A DNA stretch of 36,133 bases from Halorientalis sp. (GTDB lineage Archaea > Halobacteriota > Halobacteria > Halobacteriales > Haloarculaceae): the NCBI RefSeq assembly GCF_028275115.1, contig NZ_JAQCNH010000063.1, forward strand, positions 1 to 36,133, given 5' to 3'. Under the pieces are notes generated by a model. That model had not been told where the DNA came from. It saw nothing but the letters and a program-made list of their open reading frames with translations, and searched no databases. Shown here in pieces: positions 6,774 through 14,107 of the stretch. Within the stretch, counting starts at the first letter, position 1. Each line of letters opens with the position of its first letter. The position numbers were made by a program, and so were the translations under genes.

Positions 6774-8477
6774 CTATCGGACGGTGGGGTCGGCCGGTTC
6801 CGCCACTGACTGGTCGTGCATGGCCGCTGCTGTCGGGTCTGTGCTCGCTCCGGAGACCACGAACCGGAACCCGTCGTCGTACTCCAAGTCGACGGTGACG
6901 TCCCATCCCTGTGTCCGGACCAGCATCTCCAGGTTCGGGAGGATCATTCCGGCGTCTGCGTCGGGAACCGCCCTCCCGTACTGGAAGAACATTTCTACGT
7001 CCGTCTCGTCCGGTGAGTCCCCATCGTCGGCGATCTCGAACCCGTCGTCGCGAAGTGAGACGGTAACCGTCGCCGCCTCGTTGTACGCCGCGAACTCGAA
7101 CCCGTTCTGTAAGATGTTACGAAGTCGGCTCTCGTCCGCCCAAATCTCCCCGCCCTGTGTGACCGCGAGATCGAGTTCGTCTTTCTCGACGGCAGCGAAC
7201 GCATCTCTGGCTACCGCCGCGAACGACACCGGTTGCATCTCTTCGACGGTCTGCCCTTCTCTGGCAAGGACCGAGAGGTCGTCGACAGTGTCGGTCATCG
7301 TGTGCGATGCCTCCGATGCTTTGACGAGTGATTCGTTGGCTTCCTCCAGGTCTCCGTCCCCGAGTGCCTCGTCTGCGTGCACCAGCCGTGCCTCGACGAC
7401 CTGGAGCGTGTTGAGGAGATTGTGCCTGATGGCCGCCGCGAACCCCTCGAGCTGTGCATTGTGGCGCTTTAGTTCCTGGCGCCGTGTTTCCGTCTCCGTT
7501 ACGTCCGTGAACACGACCGACTGAACGATGTCCGTCTGACCGAGCGTCGCGGAGATGTCGTTTACCAGATAGTATTTCGTTTCGCCACCCCGGTTCCATT
7601 CGAGAATCTGGTCCGTCTCACCGAGTTTCTCGGCAGCCGTCGGGAAGACCGAACCGAACGGTTCCCCGGCCGCGTCGGCGAGCATCGGGAACGCTCGGTC
7701 TGCCCGCTCACTGGTTCGCTGTATCCGACCTTCGGGACCGATGTGGACCATCGCCTCGTCGACGTTGTTCGCGAGTTGGACGGCGAAAAACCGGTCTTTG
7801 AAGACGTAGAGCACACCGGCTGCGAACACGGCGACACCCAGCGGTTCGTAGTTGACATCTAGCAACACGTCCGTCGCGAACCCCGTGATATCGAGTACGA
7901 CGGGAATAGCGGTCGCGGCTGCCAGCACGGCGAGCGGTCTCGTGTCGTAGTTCGCATCGAGGAACATCTCGTAGAGCATGAACAGTCCGACACTGGCCAG
8001 CGAGTACGCGACTCCCGAAACGACCCAGTGGATAACCTCGTGTTCGACCGCCAGGTGGGGGAACGGCGTCGCAGTGAACTCGGTCGCGAAGTACAGCCCG
8101 TGTATCGGGTTCGTCAGTTTGATTCCGACGATGACCAGATACACCGCGACGGCGGTGCGTCGGTAGAGCTGGTTCCTGTGGAACGACCGGCCGGTGTAAG
8201 CCGAGCAGAAGTACAGCCACGCGCCGACCGTCGCTAGGCCGATGATCAGGCTGAGTTCGTACAACCCGTAGGCGATGGTCGTACTCGGGACGACGAGAAG
8301 CCCCAACTCGAAAAACGCCCATCCGCCGGTGGTAGCCAGCAACGCGACCAGCCCACGGCTCGTCTCGTCATCCTCGATCCTCCGGGCCCGCATCGCACCG
8401 ACGAAACACATGATCGTCGCGGCGCTAAACAACAGGGAATACCCAAAGAATTGCCATGACCATTCGGCAGGCAACAT
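6774..8477 (-). CDS. 7TM-PAS sensor histidine kinase
   Basis: A 567-residue membrane histidine kinase. Residues about 8-230 form a seven-helix N-terminal sensor of the HisKA_7TM type (first helix FFGYSLLFSAATIMCFVGAM). A PAS-like region follows (about 235-330, including VDEAMVHIGPEGRIQRTS and VFTDVTE). The phospho-acceptor is H352 in AAIRHNLLNTLQVVEARL, the usual haloarchaeal RHNLLN form. The ATPase domain is weak: the N-box reads RLRNILQNGFEFAAYNEA and the G1 region GFEIADDGDSPDETD, so the usual second Asn and the DxGxG spacing are altered. It could be a kinase with a diverged ATPase or a sensor without full activity. No response regulator is adjacent. It has its own leaderless promoter. Confidence 0.9.
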   Translation of the reverse strand: MLPAEWSWQFFGYSLLFSAATIMCFVGAMRARRIEDDETSRGLVALLATTGGWAFFELGLLVVPSTTIAYGLYELSLIIGLATVGAWLYFCSAYTGRSFHRNQLYRRTAVAVYLVIVGIKLTNPIHGLYFATEFTATPFPHLAVEHEVIHWVVSGVAYSLASVGLFMLYEMFLDANYDTRPLAVLAAATAIPVVLDITGFATDVLLDVNYEPLGVAVFAAGVLYVFKDRFFAVQLANNVDEAMVHIGPEGRIQRTSERADRAFPMLADAAGEPFGSVFPTAAEKLGETDQILEWNRGGETKYYLVNDISATLGQTDIVQSVVFTDVTETETRRQELKRHNAQLEGFAAAIRHNLLNTLQVVEARLVHADEALGDGDLEEANESLVKASEASHTMTDTVDDLSVLAREGQTVEEMQPVSFAAVARDAFAAVEKDELDLAVTQGGEIWADESRLRNILQNGFEFAAYNEAATVTVSLRDDGFEIADDGDSPDETDVEMFFQYGRAVPDADAGMILPNLEMLVRTQGWDVTVDLEYDDGFRFVVSGASTDPTAAAMHDQSVAEPADPTVR

Positions 8478-8798
8478 TATCGTATTCTGGGGTCGAATAC
8501 AGTTATTTGTTGCTCCGCTGTTTCAGTTTTTGATAACGTTTTTCGAACTCTCACTGTCTCTGTACCGTACTTTGAGACTCAAGTCAGCGATTAAAAATTG
8601 GGGCGCGGCGAGACGCGGAGCGGAGAGCCGTCGACTCTTCGTCCGTGAATGACAGTATATATCTGAATATTGAACGTTAGTCGAGCCGGACTGAAGCGCG
8701 GTCGCTCGCGGGCGGTGTGTCAGGTCGGTCCGGCGGCAATCACAGACGCAGTGGACGGGTCCGTAGTGCGCCCGGACGGCTCCACTTGGGTGGGTTCG
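8478..8798. other. Intergenic stretch with histidine kinase promoter
   Basis: About 320 bp. The part next to the kinase is AT-rich and holds its TATA box (8501-8510). The remainder contains a short AT-rich patch (agtatatatctgaatattg, about 8653-8671) and GC-rich sequence towards the DUF5789 stop. I see no credible gene or RNA. Confidence 0.5.
8501..8510 (-). promoter_or_regulatory. TATA box of the histidine kinase gene
   Basis: The minus-strand sequence ACAAATAACT is centred about 28 bp before the ATG at 8477, the leaderless spacing. Confidence 0.6.
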
Positions 8799-9086
8799 TC
8801 ACTCGGCGGTCGGGACGGGACCGGTACCGATGACGGCACGGACGGCGTCCTCGAACTCCTGGCGGCGCTGGAAGTACGTCTCGTCGACTGCCGTCAGTAC
8901 GTCGGCGAGTTCTCGTGGACCGTCCGGCGTTCGGATGGTCGTGTCTCCCTCACGCTGGGTAATGTAGCTCTTTTTGGCCCCCCACATCAGTCGTGCCGAG
9001 ACCTGCGCCAGCGGCGCGCCCTCGACTGCATCGCCGTCGCCGAGTTCGACGGCAGGGTCTTCATCTTCGGATTCATCCTCAGCCAT
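8799..9086 (-). CDS. DUF5789 family protein
   Basis: A 95-residue acidic haloarchaeal protein of the DUF5789 type. Landmarks: VELGDGDAVEGAPLAQVSAR, REGDTTIRTPDGPRELADVL and a C-terminal end in IGTGPVPTAE that is characteristic of the family. Function is unknown; no membrane segment and no cysteine. The start is the ATG at 9086 (MAEDESEDED); the upstream ATG at 9143 would add a non-conserved basic segment. It is downstream of cetZ in the same direction, but a GC-rich hairpin and T run lie between them. Confidence 0.88.
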   Translation of the reverse strand: MAEDESEDEDPAVELGDGDAVEGAPLAQVSARLMWGAKKSYITQREGDTTIRTPDGPRELADVLTAVDETYFQRRQEFEDAVRAVIGTGPVPTAE

Positions 9087-9151
9087 AAAATCAAATTTTC
9101 GGGGGCGTTGATTAGTTGTTTCGAAGACCCGCGGGCAGGACACTGACGTCG

Positions 9152-9171
9152 AAAAGCCGGCCGGCGGCCGC
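9152..9171 (-). terminator. Possible terminator of cetZ
   Basis: On the minus strand, just after the cetZ stop, a GC-rich self-complementary segment (containing gccggccggc) is followed by TTTTC. It could be a transcription end, but the T run is only four long. Confidence 0.35.
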
Positions 9172-9172
9172 G

Positions 9173-10252
9173 TTACATCAAGTCGTCGAGTTCGTCGTTC
9201 TGGAAGGCTTCTTCGGCGCTCTCTGTGGATTCCTCCTGCTGTTGGCTAGCCTCACGGGCGCGGTCCAGAAAGTCCTGGACGCGCTGTGAGCGTTCGACGC
9301 CGCCGAGCAAGACGAGCGCAGCGACGCGGTCACTGGAGAGCGGGAAGTCTCCGCCCCGGACTTCGAGGCTCCCCGTCTCCTCTTCGAGCCACTTGCGGGC
9401 GCGTTCGACACCTTTGCGGGCAATGCGGTCGGGGTGGCCGGCGATCACGAGGAGGGCTTTATCCGCTCGGACGGCCTGTGGGAGGCTGGTGCCGGTGAGG
9501 AGGGCTTTGCGTGCGGTGGAGGTGATAGCGTTGATATTCTCGCCGGCGTCCTCGTCGGCCACTGCGGAGGCGTATCCCAGCGAGGCGATGCCACCGTTTT
9601 TGAGCGTGTTGATAATCTCGCTCGAGTCGACGACCGACTCGCCGACACCCTCGACGATTTCGCCCGCGGCCAGTAAGAGGCCGATACGCTCGGCGATGCG
9701 GTCGTTGATGGCCGCGAAACCTTCCTCGATACTCTCGTTCGAGGTTTTCCAGGCGTCGTTGTCGATGACGAGCACCGAGTCGGCCTCCCTTGTAAAGGTC
9801 TTGAGCGACCGGCCGGCGTTGGCCTGGTAGATTGCGCCCTCGTCGCGGCCGGGGAGGACCGCCAGGCCGTACACCGGCATCGTGTACACGCGCTTGAGTT
9901 CGCGGGTGAGCATGGGTGCGCCGCCGCTCCCGGTGCCGCCACCGAGACCGGCGACGACGATGACGGCGTCGGCCTGGCTGGTGACGCGGCCGTCGAGTTC
10001 GTCCATGACCTCGGTGGCCTCGGCCTGCATGATCTCGGCCCCGAGCTCGTTGTCGCCGCCGACGCCGTGTCCTTTCACGCGGTCTTGCCCAATCAGCATC
10101 GTGTCGATGTCGATATTCTGGAGGTCGGCGCGAGCCGTGTTGACAGCGAAAGCACCCTGGACTGCCTCGAAACCGCGGTCGTAATCGAACTCCGCGAGGG
10201 CCTGCGCTATCTTCCCTCCTGCTTGTCCGACACCAATCAGGACGACTTTCAT
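9173..10252 (-). CDS. cetZ: CetZ tubulin-like cell-shape GTPase
   Basis: A 359-residue protein of the CetZ branch of the FtsZ/tubulin superfamily. These GTPases polymerise at the membrane and control cell shape and motility in haloarchaea rather than division itself. The protein begins with the nucleotide-binding loop MKVVLIGVGQAGGKIAQALA. It carries the tubulin signature at residues 104-110 in VVAGLGGGTGSGGAP and a further block, YGLAVLPGRDEGAIYQANAG. The acidic C-terminal tail (NDELDDLM) is like partner-binding tails of the superfamily. I start at the ATG at 10252, because the upstream ATG at 10282 adds ten unconserved residues. Haloarchaea have several CetZ paralogues. Synteny with nreA suggests the CetZ2 type, but I cannot confirm it. 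Confidence 0.93.
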   Translation of the reverse strand: MKVVLIGVGQAGGKIAQALAEFDYDRGFEAVQGAFAVNTARADLQNIDIDTMLIGQDRVKGHGVGGDNELGAEIMQAEATEVMDELDGRVTSQADAVIVVAGLGGGTGSGGAPMLTRELKRVYTMPVYGLAVLPGRDEGAIYQANAGRSLKTFTREADSVLVIDNDAWKTSNESIEEGFAAINDRIAERIGLLLAAGEIVEGVGESVVDSSEIINTLKNGGIASLGYASAVADEDAGENINAITSTARKALLTGTSLPQAVRADKALLVIAGHPDRIARKGVERARKWLEEETGSLEVRGGDFPLSSDRVAALVLLGGVERSQRVQDFLDRAREASQQQEESTESAEEAFQNDELDDLM

Positions 10253-10318
10253 ACTGGCATAGACGTGAGGCCAGCTAATCAAAGATGGGGTGACACGAAC
10301 CGCTCACCGAACGGCCGG

Positions 10319-10642
10319 TCAGCGCTCCAAGTCAAGCGCGAGGTCGAGAACCAGTTCGTTCTCGTCGGGTCCGGCGGGAAGTCCGAGTTCGTAGCTGACC
10401 TCCCTGTCGACGTCGACGCCGAAGGTCTCGCCACAACCCGCGGCCCCGTCGGCGGCGAAGCCGTTCGTGACGGCCTTGGTCTCGTCGTCGTTGTCGAGGC
10501 GCCGTCCGGCTATCACGTCGGAAGTCGCGGCCGATGAGTCGGCCTGTGCGACTGCCGGAGCGGGCCAGACGGTCACGTCGACAGCCAACAGCGTGAACAG
10601 TGCAGGCGTCGTACCGGCCCGTGTTTCCGTGCTGGATTGCAT
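10319..10642 (-). CDS. Hypothetical secreted small protein
   Basis: Unrecognised 107-residue protein. A hydrophobic stretch at about residues 13-32 (TPALFTLLAVDVTVWPAPAV) followed by AQA looks like a Sec signal peptide with cleavage before DSSAATSD. There is no twin arginine and no lipobox. The mature part is acidic and includes TNGFAADGAAGCGETFGVDV and a C-terminal hydrophobic-acidic alternation ELVLDLALDLER. Codon use (GAC, GTC, GCC, CTC) is strongly haloarchaeal, so I think it is a real gene, though a frame on the other strand also looks fairly open. It lies between cetZ and the pilus operon, in the orientation of cetZ. Confidence 0.55.
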   Translation of the reverse strand: MQSSTETRAGTTPALFTLLAVDVTVWPAPAVAQADSSAATSDVIAGRRLDNDDETKAVTNGFAADGAAGCGETFGVDVDREVSYELGLPAGPDENELVLDLALDLER

Positions 10643-10761
10643 GTCTGGTCTGTAATCACCGCGAGCGGCACGTGTCGTCGCGTTCCAGAATCATCACTGC
10701 GTCGGGTCGTTTGTTACCACCGACGCGGACTGCAATCAACGACAACTCGGATAGTCAACTG

Positions 10762-10991
10762 CCCCGCGCACGGTGGCGCGGGGCTTGTCAGTGGACTCGC
10801 CGCGTCGTACCCGAAGAGCTTTCGGGCGTTCACGGGTTGGCATCCCTGACTTTGGGGCCGGTTGACTGCGGCCCGTGACCGGCGACAACTGTGGGCCGCC
10901 GACCACTACCAGAATAGTGGGATGCCATTCACTAAAAGACCGGTATATGCAGCGAGTGTCGGCTTCCTCCCCGCCCACGGTGGGGCGGGGA
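10762..10991. mobile_element. Palindrome-ended remnant, IS200/IS605 (PATE-like)
   Basis: Two related hairpins bound this non-coding stretch. The left one has an 8-bp stem (ccccgcgc/gcgcgggg, 10762-10783). The right one has a 9-bp stem (tccccgccc/gggcgggga, 10968-10991). Both enclose the identical loop acggtg. From memory, the right hairpin with its flank (cttcctccccgcc) is typical of the ends of haloarchaeal IS200/IS605-type elements and of the palindrome-associated elements (PATEs) they mobilise. No transposase remains between them. The whole gap 10643-11061 shows no gene other than the promoter of the downstream operon. The mobile origin is inference. Confidence 0.5.
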
Positions 10992-11032
10992 ATCCGCCTC
11001 AGTTTTCTTTTGAAACGTCGGACCCGAGCGTT

Positions 11033-11040
11033 GAAATACC
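11033..11040 (+). promoter_or_regulatory. Promoter of the pilus operon
   Basis: The TATA-like sequence gaaatacc is centred about 26 bp before the ATG at 11062, implying leaderless transcription of the eight-gene operon. Confidence 0.5.
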
Positions 11041-11061
11041 GGTACGGAACCAGTCAGTATC

Positions 11062-11679
11062 ATGGACGGAGACGACGTGGAGGCGCGTCTCGAGGCGGTC
11101 GAACGGGCACTAGCAGACGGTGATACGGACCTGTCGGCGGTAGGCGAGGCCGCCGAACACGGGCGCGAACTCGGCGAACTGAAAGAGCGGGTCGACGAGC
11201 TCGAGTCGCAGGTCACGGACCTGGCCGCAGGCGTTCAGGCGGTACGAGGGTACGTCGGGAACGTGCGGACAGTCAACCGTGACGTGGAGCGCCGGGCCGA
11301 CGCCGCGTTGTCCAAGGTCGAAGAGCTGGAGCGTCATAGAGCCGGCCTCGACGGACGACACACACATGCGGGAACGGACAGCGGGACCCGAGCCGACAGC
11401 GACCCAGGTGAACGGGCGATGCAGGGCCGGCAGACGAGCGACCGCTCGGAATCCGGTGAGCGGAACGGCGAGCGGGCCGAAACCCCCGGCGACATCGCGC
11501 GTCGGATCACCGGCCGGGACGGGAGCAGACGTGGCGGCGGCGGACACCAGCGCAGCGGCACGGAACGGCGGTCCCGTCCGCGAGACTGGGGCGGGGGCGG
11601 GAGGGGGGACGGGGCTGGCGCTGGCCCGGAGGAGCGCGACGACGGTGGGTTCCTCTCGGGGCTGCGAGACGCACTGTGA
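11062..11679 (+). CDS. Coiled-coil protein of the pilus cluster (DUF7310-like)
   Basis: A 205-residue protein. Residues 1-95 are helical and heptad-like (VEARLEAVERALADG, LGELKERVDELESQVTDLAA, VERRADAALSKVEELERH), a clear coiled coil. Residues about 96-190 are low-complexity, rich in G, R, S and D, and probably disordered. The last residues (GGFLSGLRDAL) form a short hydrophobic anchor or docking peptide. No membrane helix. Homologues sit at the head of this haloarchaeal pilus cluster; the DUF number is from memory. It may be a cytoplasmic scaffold for the ATPase. Its TGA overlaps the ATG of the next gene. Confidence 0.8.
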   Translation: MDGDDVEARLEAVERALADGDTDLSAVGEAAEHGRELGELKERVDELESQVTDLAAGVQAVRGYVGNVRTVNRDVERRADAALSKVEELERHRAGLDGRHTHAGTDSGTRADSDPGERAMQGRQTSDRSESGERNGERAETPGDIARRITGRDGSRRGGGGHQRSGTERRSRPRDWGGGGRGDGAGAGPEERDDGGFLSGLRDAL

Positions 11680-12173
11680 TGCTCCGGGCGGTCGTAGCGG
11701 TCGTCCTCGCATCTGCGTTACTCGCGGCCAGCCTGCCAGGGGTCGAGCTGGCGGCCCACCAGCGGAGCGAGGCGGCGCTCACCGCAGAGACAGACCGACT
11801 CCGGACGGCTGTCGCGGACCTCAAACACCGCGAGAGTGCCGTCGGAGCGGAGACGGGGGCGCGCCGTGTGGTCACGGTCGAGATTCCGGCTCGGTCCCGG
11901 ACCGTCGCCGGTGTCACCGCGCTCGCAATCGGCGGTGTCCCAGGGCGCAAAGAGCCGGACGTTCGGAAAGCCGTCGACATCGCGTGGCGGGTCGATGGGA
12001 GGGACGTCACGACACGGCGACTCCCCGGCGTCCGCGTCGTCCACTATCGAGAGGGCCGTGTCGTCGACGAGCCGCTAGTGCTCGAAGCACCGGGCGAGCA
12101 CCGACTCGCACTGACACGAATCGAGCGCGACGGCGAGCACCTGATCGCTGTCCGGCGGCTCCCCGAGGTTTAA
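11679..12173 (+). CDS. Membrane-anchored pilus-cluster protein (DUF7311-like)
   Basis: A 164-residue protein. The N-terminal hydrophobic helix (MLRAVVAVVLASALLAASLP, residues 1-20) is a signal anchor. It is followed by a helix (SEAALTAETDRLRTAVADL) and a beta-rich extracytoplasmic domain (VVTVEIPARSRTVAGV, HRLALTRIERDGEHLIAVRR). The overall plan is pilin-like or minor-subunit-like. The start overlaps the previous stop (TGATG); a GTG one codon earlier is also possible. The function is not known beyond its place in the cluster; the family name is from memory. Confidence 0.78.
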   Translation: MLRAVVAVVLASALLAASLPGVELAAHQRSEAALTAETDRLRTAVADLKHRESAVGAETGARRVVTVEIPARSRTVAGVTALAIGGVPGRKEPDVRKAVDIAWRVDGRDVTTRRLPGVRVVHYREGRVVDEPLVLEAPGEHRLALTRIERDGEHLIAVRRLPEV

Positions 12174-12175
12174 AT
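12169..12175 (+). promoter_or_regulatory. Internal promoter before the ATPase gene
   Basis: The sequence tttaaat spans the stop codon of the preceding gene and is centred 28 bp before the ATG at 12200. It is a perfect TATA-like box at leaderless spacing in otherwise GC-rich DNA. Confidence 0.5.
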
Positions 12176-12199
12176 CCGGGAACGGGACGACCGTGGTTC

Positions 12200-14107
12200 A
12201 TGGAACTACTCAGCCGCGTCCGGAGCGGCGACGATGAGGCGGTCTGTGACTGTACACCGTCGTTTGACGGCGACCGGCTCGTAATCGAGGCCGACGACTG
12301 TCCGGGTGCGGGGCAACTCGGGACCGAACCGGCCTGCCGGGCCACGGTCGTCGGGGCGCTCCGTGAGCGGGACGCCGAAGTCATCTGTACACGGGCCGGG
12401 GGCATCGAACGGACATACGAGGGGGCCGCCGCGGCTGCGTTGGTGGCCGCCGGTCGGTTCGCAGACGCCGTCGCGTTCCACGACGAGGCCACCGCCGACC
12501 GGTCGTGCCGCGACCCGCTCGGCGCCGCCCGGGCCGCCACGGGCCGGGCGGGGCCGGTCGCGAGGCTGGCGGCCGAAACAGGGCTGTCCGAGGTAGCCGC
12601 ACGCGCCGACGGGCACGACGACCTGTTCGTGCCCAGGGTCGGACCGACTATCGGCCGGTCGCGGATACGACTCGAGCCGGCGGCGGCGGCACGGTTCGAG
12701 TCGCGGCGGGAACTCGAGACGGGTGCAGTCGCGCGGTTCTACAGCGAACCGGACCGCGAGCGCCGGACCTATCACCTCGAGCCGCTCGAGTATGGATTCG
12801 ACCGAGCGGCGACCGAGCGGCTGGTCACAGCTTACGACCGACTGTCGAGCGGCGCGGTAAGCGGGGGCAAGCGCGCGGCCGGCAGAGCGGTTCGGCGCGT
12901 GGTCGACGACGGTTCGGCGATGGAGGCGACGGTGAGAGAGCTAGAGCAGGTCCTCGAGAAGCACACGCAGGGTTACGGTGTCGTCACGGACTTCTTCGCG
13001 GACCGGCGGGTCTCCGACGTGTTCGTGACCGCGCCCGCAGCAGCCAACCGGATTCGAGTCCGCGTCGACGGCGAGACGCTAACGACCAACGTTCGACTCA
13101 CAGCGGGCGGCACCGAGGCGCTTGCCTCCCGGTTCCGGCGCGAAAGCGGGCGGGCATTCTCGCGGGCCAGTCCGGCCCTCGACGCGACGGCGACAGTCAG
13201 TGACCGGCGCGTCCGGGTCGCCGGTATCACCGAACCGGTCAGCGACGGCGTCGCCTTCGCATTCCGCGCACACGAACGAACGGCTTGGACACTCCCGGCA
13301 CTGGTCGCCAACGGGACCCTCACCGCAGAGGCGGCCGCGCTCCTCTCGCTGTCCGTCGAGCGCGACGCCGCGATGCTGCTCGCGGGGACCCGCGGTGCCG
13401 GGAAGACGACGACCCTCGGGGCACTGCTGTGGGAACTGCCGGCAGCGACCAGAACCGTCGTCATCGAAGACACGCCGGAGTTGCCGGTCACGAAGTTACA
13501 GGCCGCCGGTCGGGACGTGCAGGCGCTCCGGACTGACGACGAGGACGGTGGGGGACTGACCCCGGCACGGGCGCTCCGGACCGCACTCAGACTCGGTGAG
13601 GGAGCGCTGGTTCTCGGCGAAGTCCGTGGTGAGGAGGCTGGCGTCCTCTACGAGGCCATGCGGGTCGGTGCGAGTGGGAGCACGGTACTGGGAACGATCC
13701 ACGGCGACGGCGGGGACGCCGTTCGTGAGCGGGTCGTCACCGACCTGGGAGTTCCGGAGTCGTCTTTCGGCGCGACCGACCTGCTGGTGACGCTCGGGTC
13801 TTATGACTCGCCGACCGGTCGCGCTCGACGGGTCACGCGGGTCGAGGAAGTCCTCACCGGCGACGACGTTGGCTTCGAACCGCTGTTCGAACTGGAGACC
13901 GGAGCGCTAGTGAGGACCGGACGCATCGAGCGCGGGAGCAGCCGGTTGGTCGACGAACTGACCCGGTCCGGTGAGAGTTACGCGGCCGTGCGGGACCGCC
14001 TCCACGACCGAGCGGAGTGGCTGGCCGACCTCGCCGACGGCGGTCAGACGAGTCCCGAGACTGTCTGCCGGGCCCACGCTCGACGACGGGCGGAGCGAGT
14101 GGCATGA
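12200..14107 (+). CDS. Type IV pilus/secretion ATPase (PilB/GspE family)
   Basis: A 635-residue cytoplasmic motor ATPase of the archaeal type II/IV secretion family, which powers assembly of pilin-like subunits. The N-terminal 270 residues are a cluster-specific domain with cysteine-containing blocks (CDCTPSFDG, DDCPGAGQLG). The core follows: N-terminal domain with TQGYGVVTDFFADRRVSDVF, Walker A at residues 396-404 (GTRGAGKTT, K402), Asp box VVIEDTPELP, Walker B LVLGEVRGEEA and His box GTIHGDGGD. All motor motifs are intact. The first ATG with a TATA-like box 28 bp upstream was chosen; the open frame extends further 5' but overlaps the preceding genes. Its last codons overlap the start of the platform protein (ATGA). 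Confidence 0.92.
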   Translation: MELLSRVRSGDDEAVCDCTPSFDGDRLVIEADDCPGAGQLGTEPACRATVVGALRERDAEVICTRAGGIERTYEGAAAAALVAAGRFADAVAFHDEATADRSCRDPLGAARAATGRAGPVARLAAETGLSEVAARADGHDDLFVPRVGPTIGRSRIRLEPAAAARFESRRELETGAVARFYSEPDRERRTYHLEPLEYGFDRAATERLVTAYDRLSSGAVSGGKRAAGRAVRRVVDDGSAMEATVRELEQVLEKHTQGYGVVTDFFADRRVSDVFVTAPAAANRIRVRVDGETLTTNVRLTAGGTEALASRFRRESGRAFSRASPALDATATVSDRRVRVAGITEPVSDGVAFAFRAHERTAWTLPALVANGTLTAEAAALLSLSVERDAAMLLAGTRGAGKTTTLGALLWELPAATRTVVIEDTPELPVTKLQAAGRDVQALRTDDEDGGGLTPARALRTALRLGEGALVLGEVRGEEAGVLYEAMRVGASGSTVLGTIHGDGGDAVRERVVTDLGVPESSFGATDLLVTLGSYDSPTGRARRVTRVEEVLTGDDVGFEPLFELETGALVRTGRIERGSSRLVDELTRSGESYAAVRDRLHDRAEWLADLADGGQTSPETVCRAHARRRAERVA

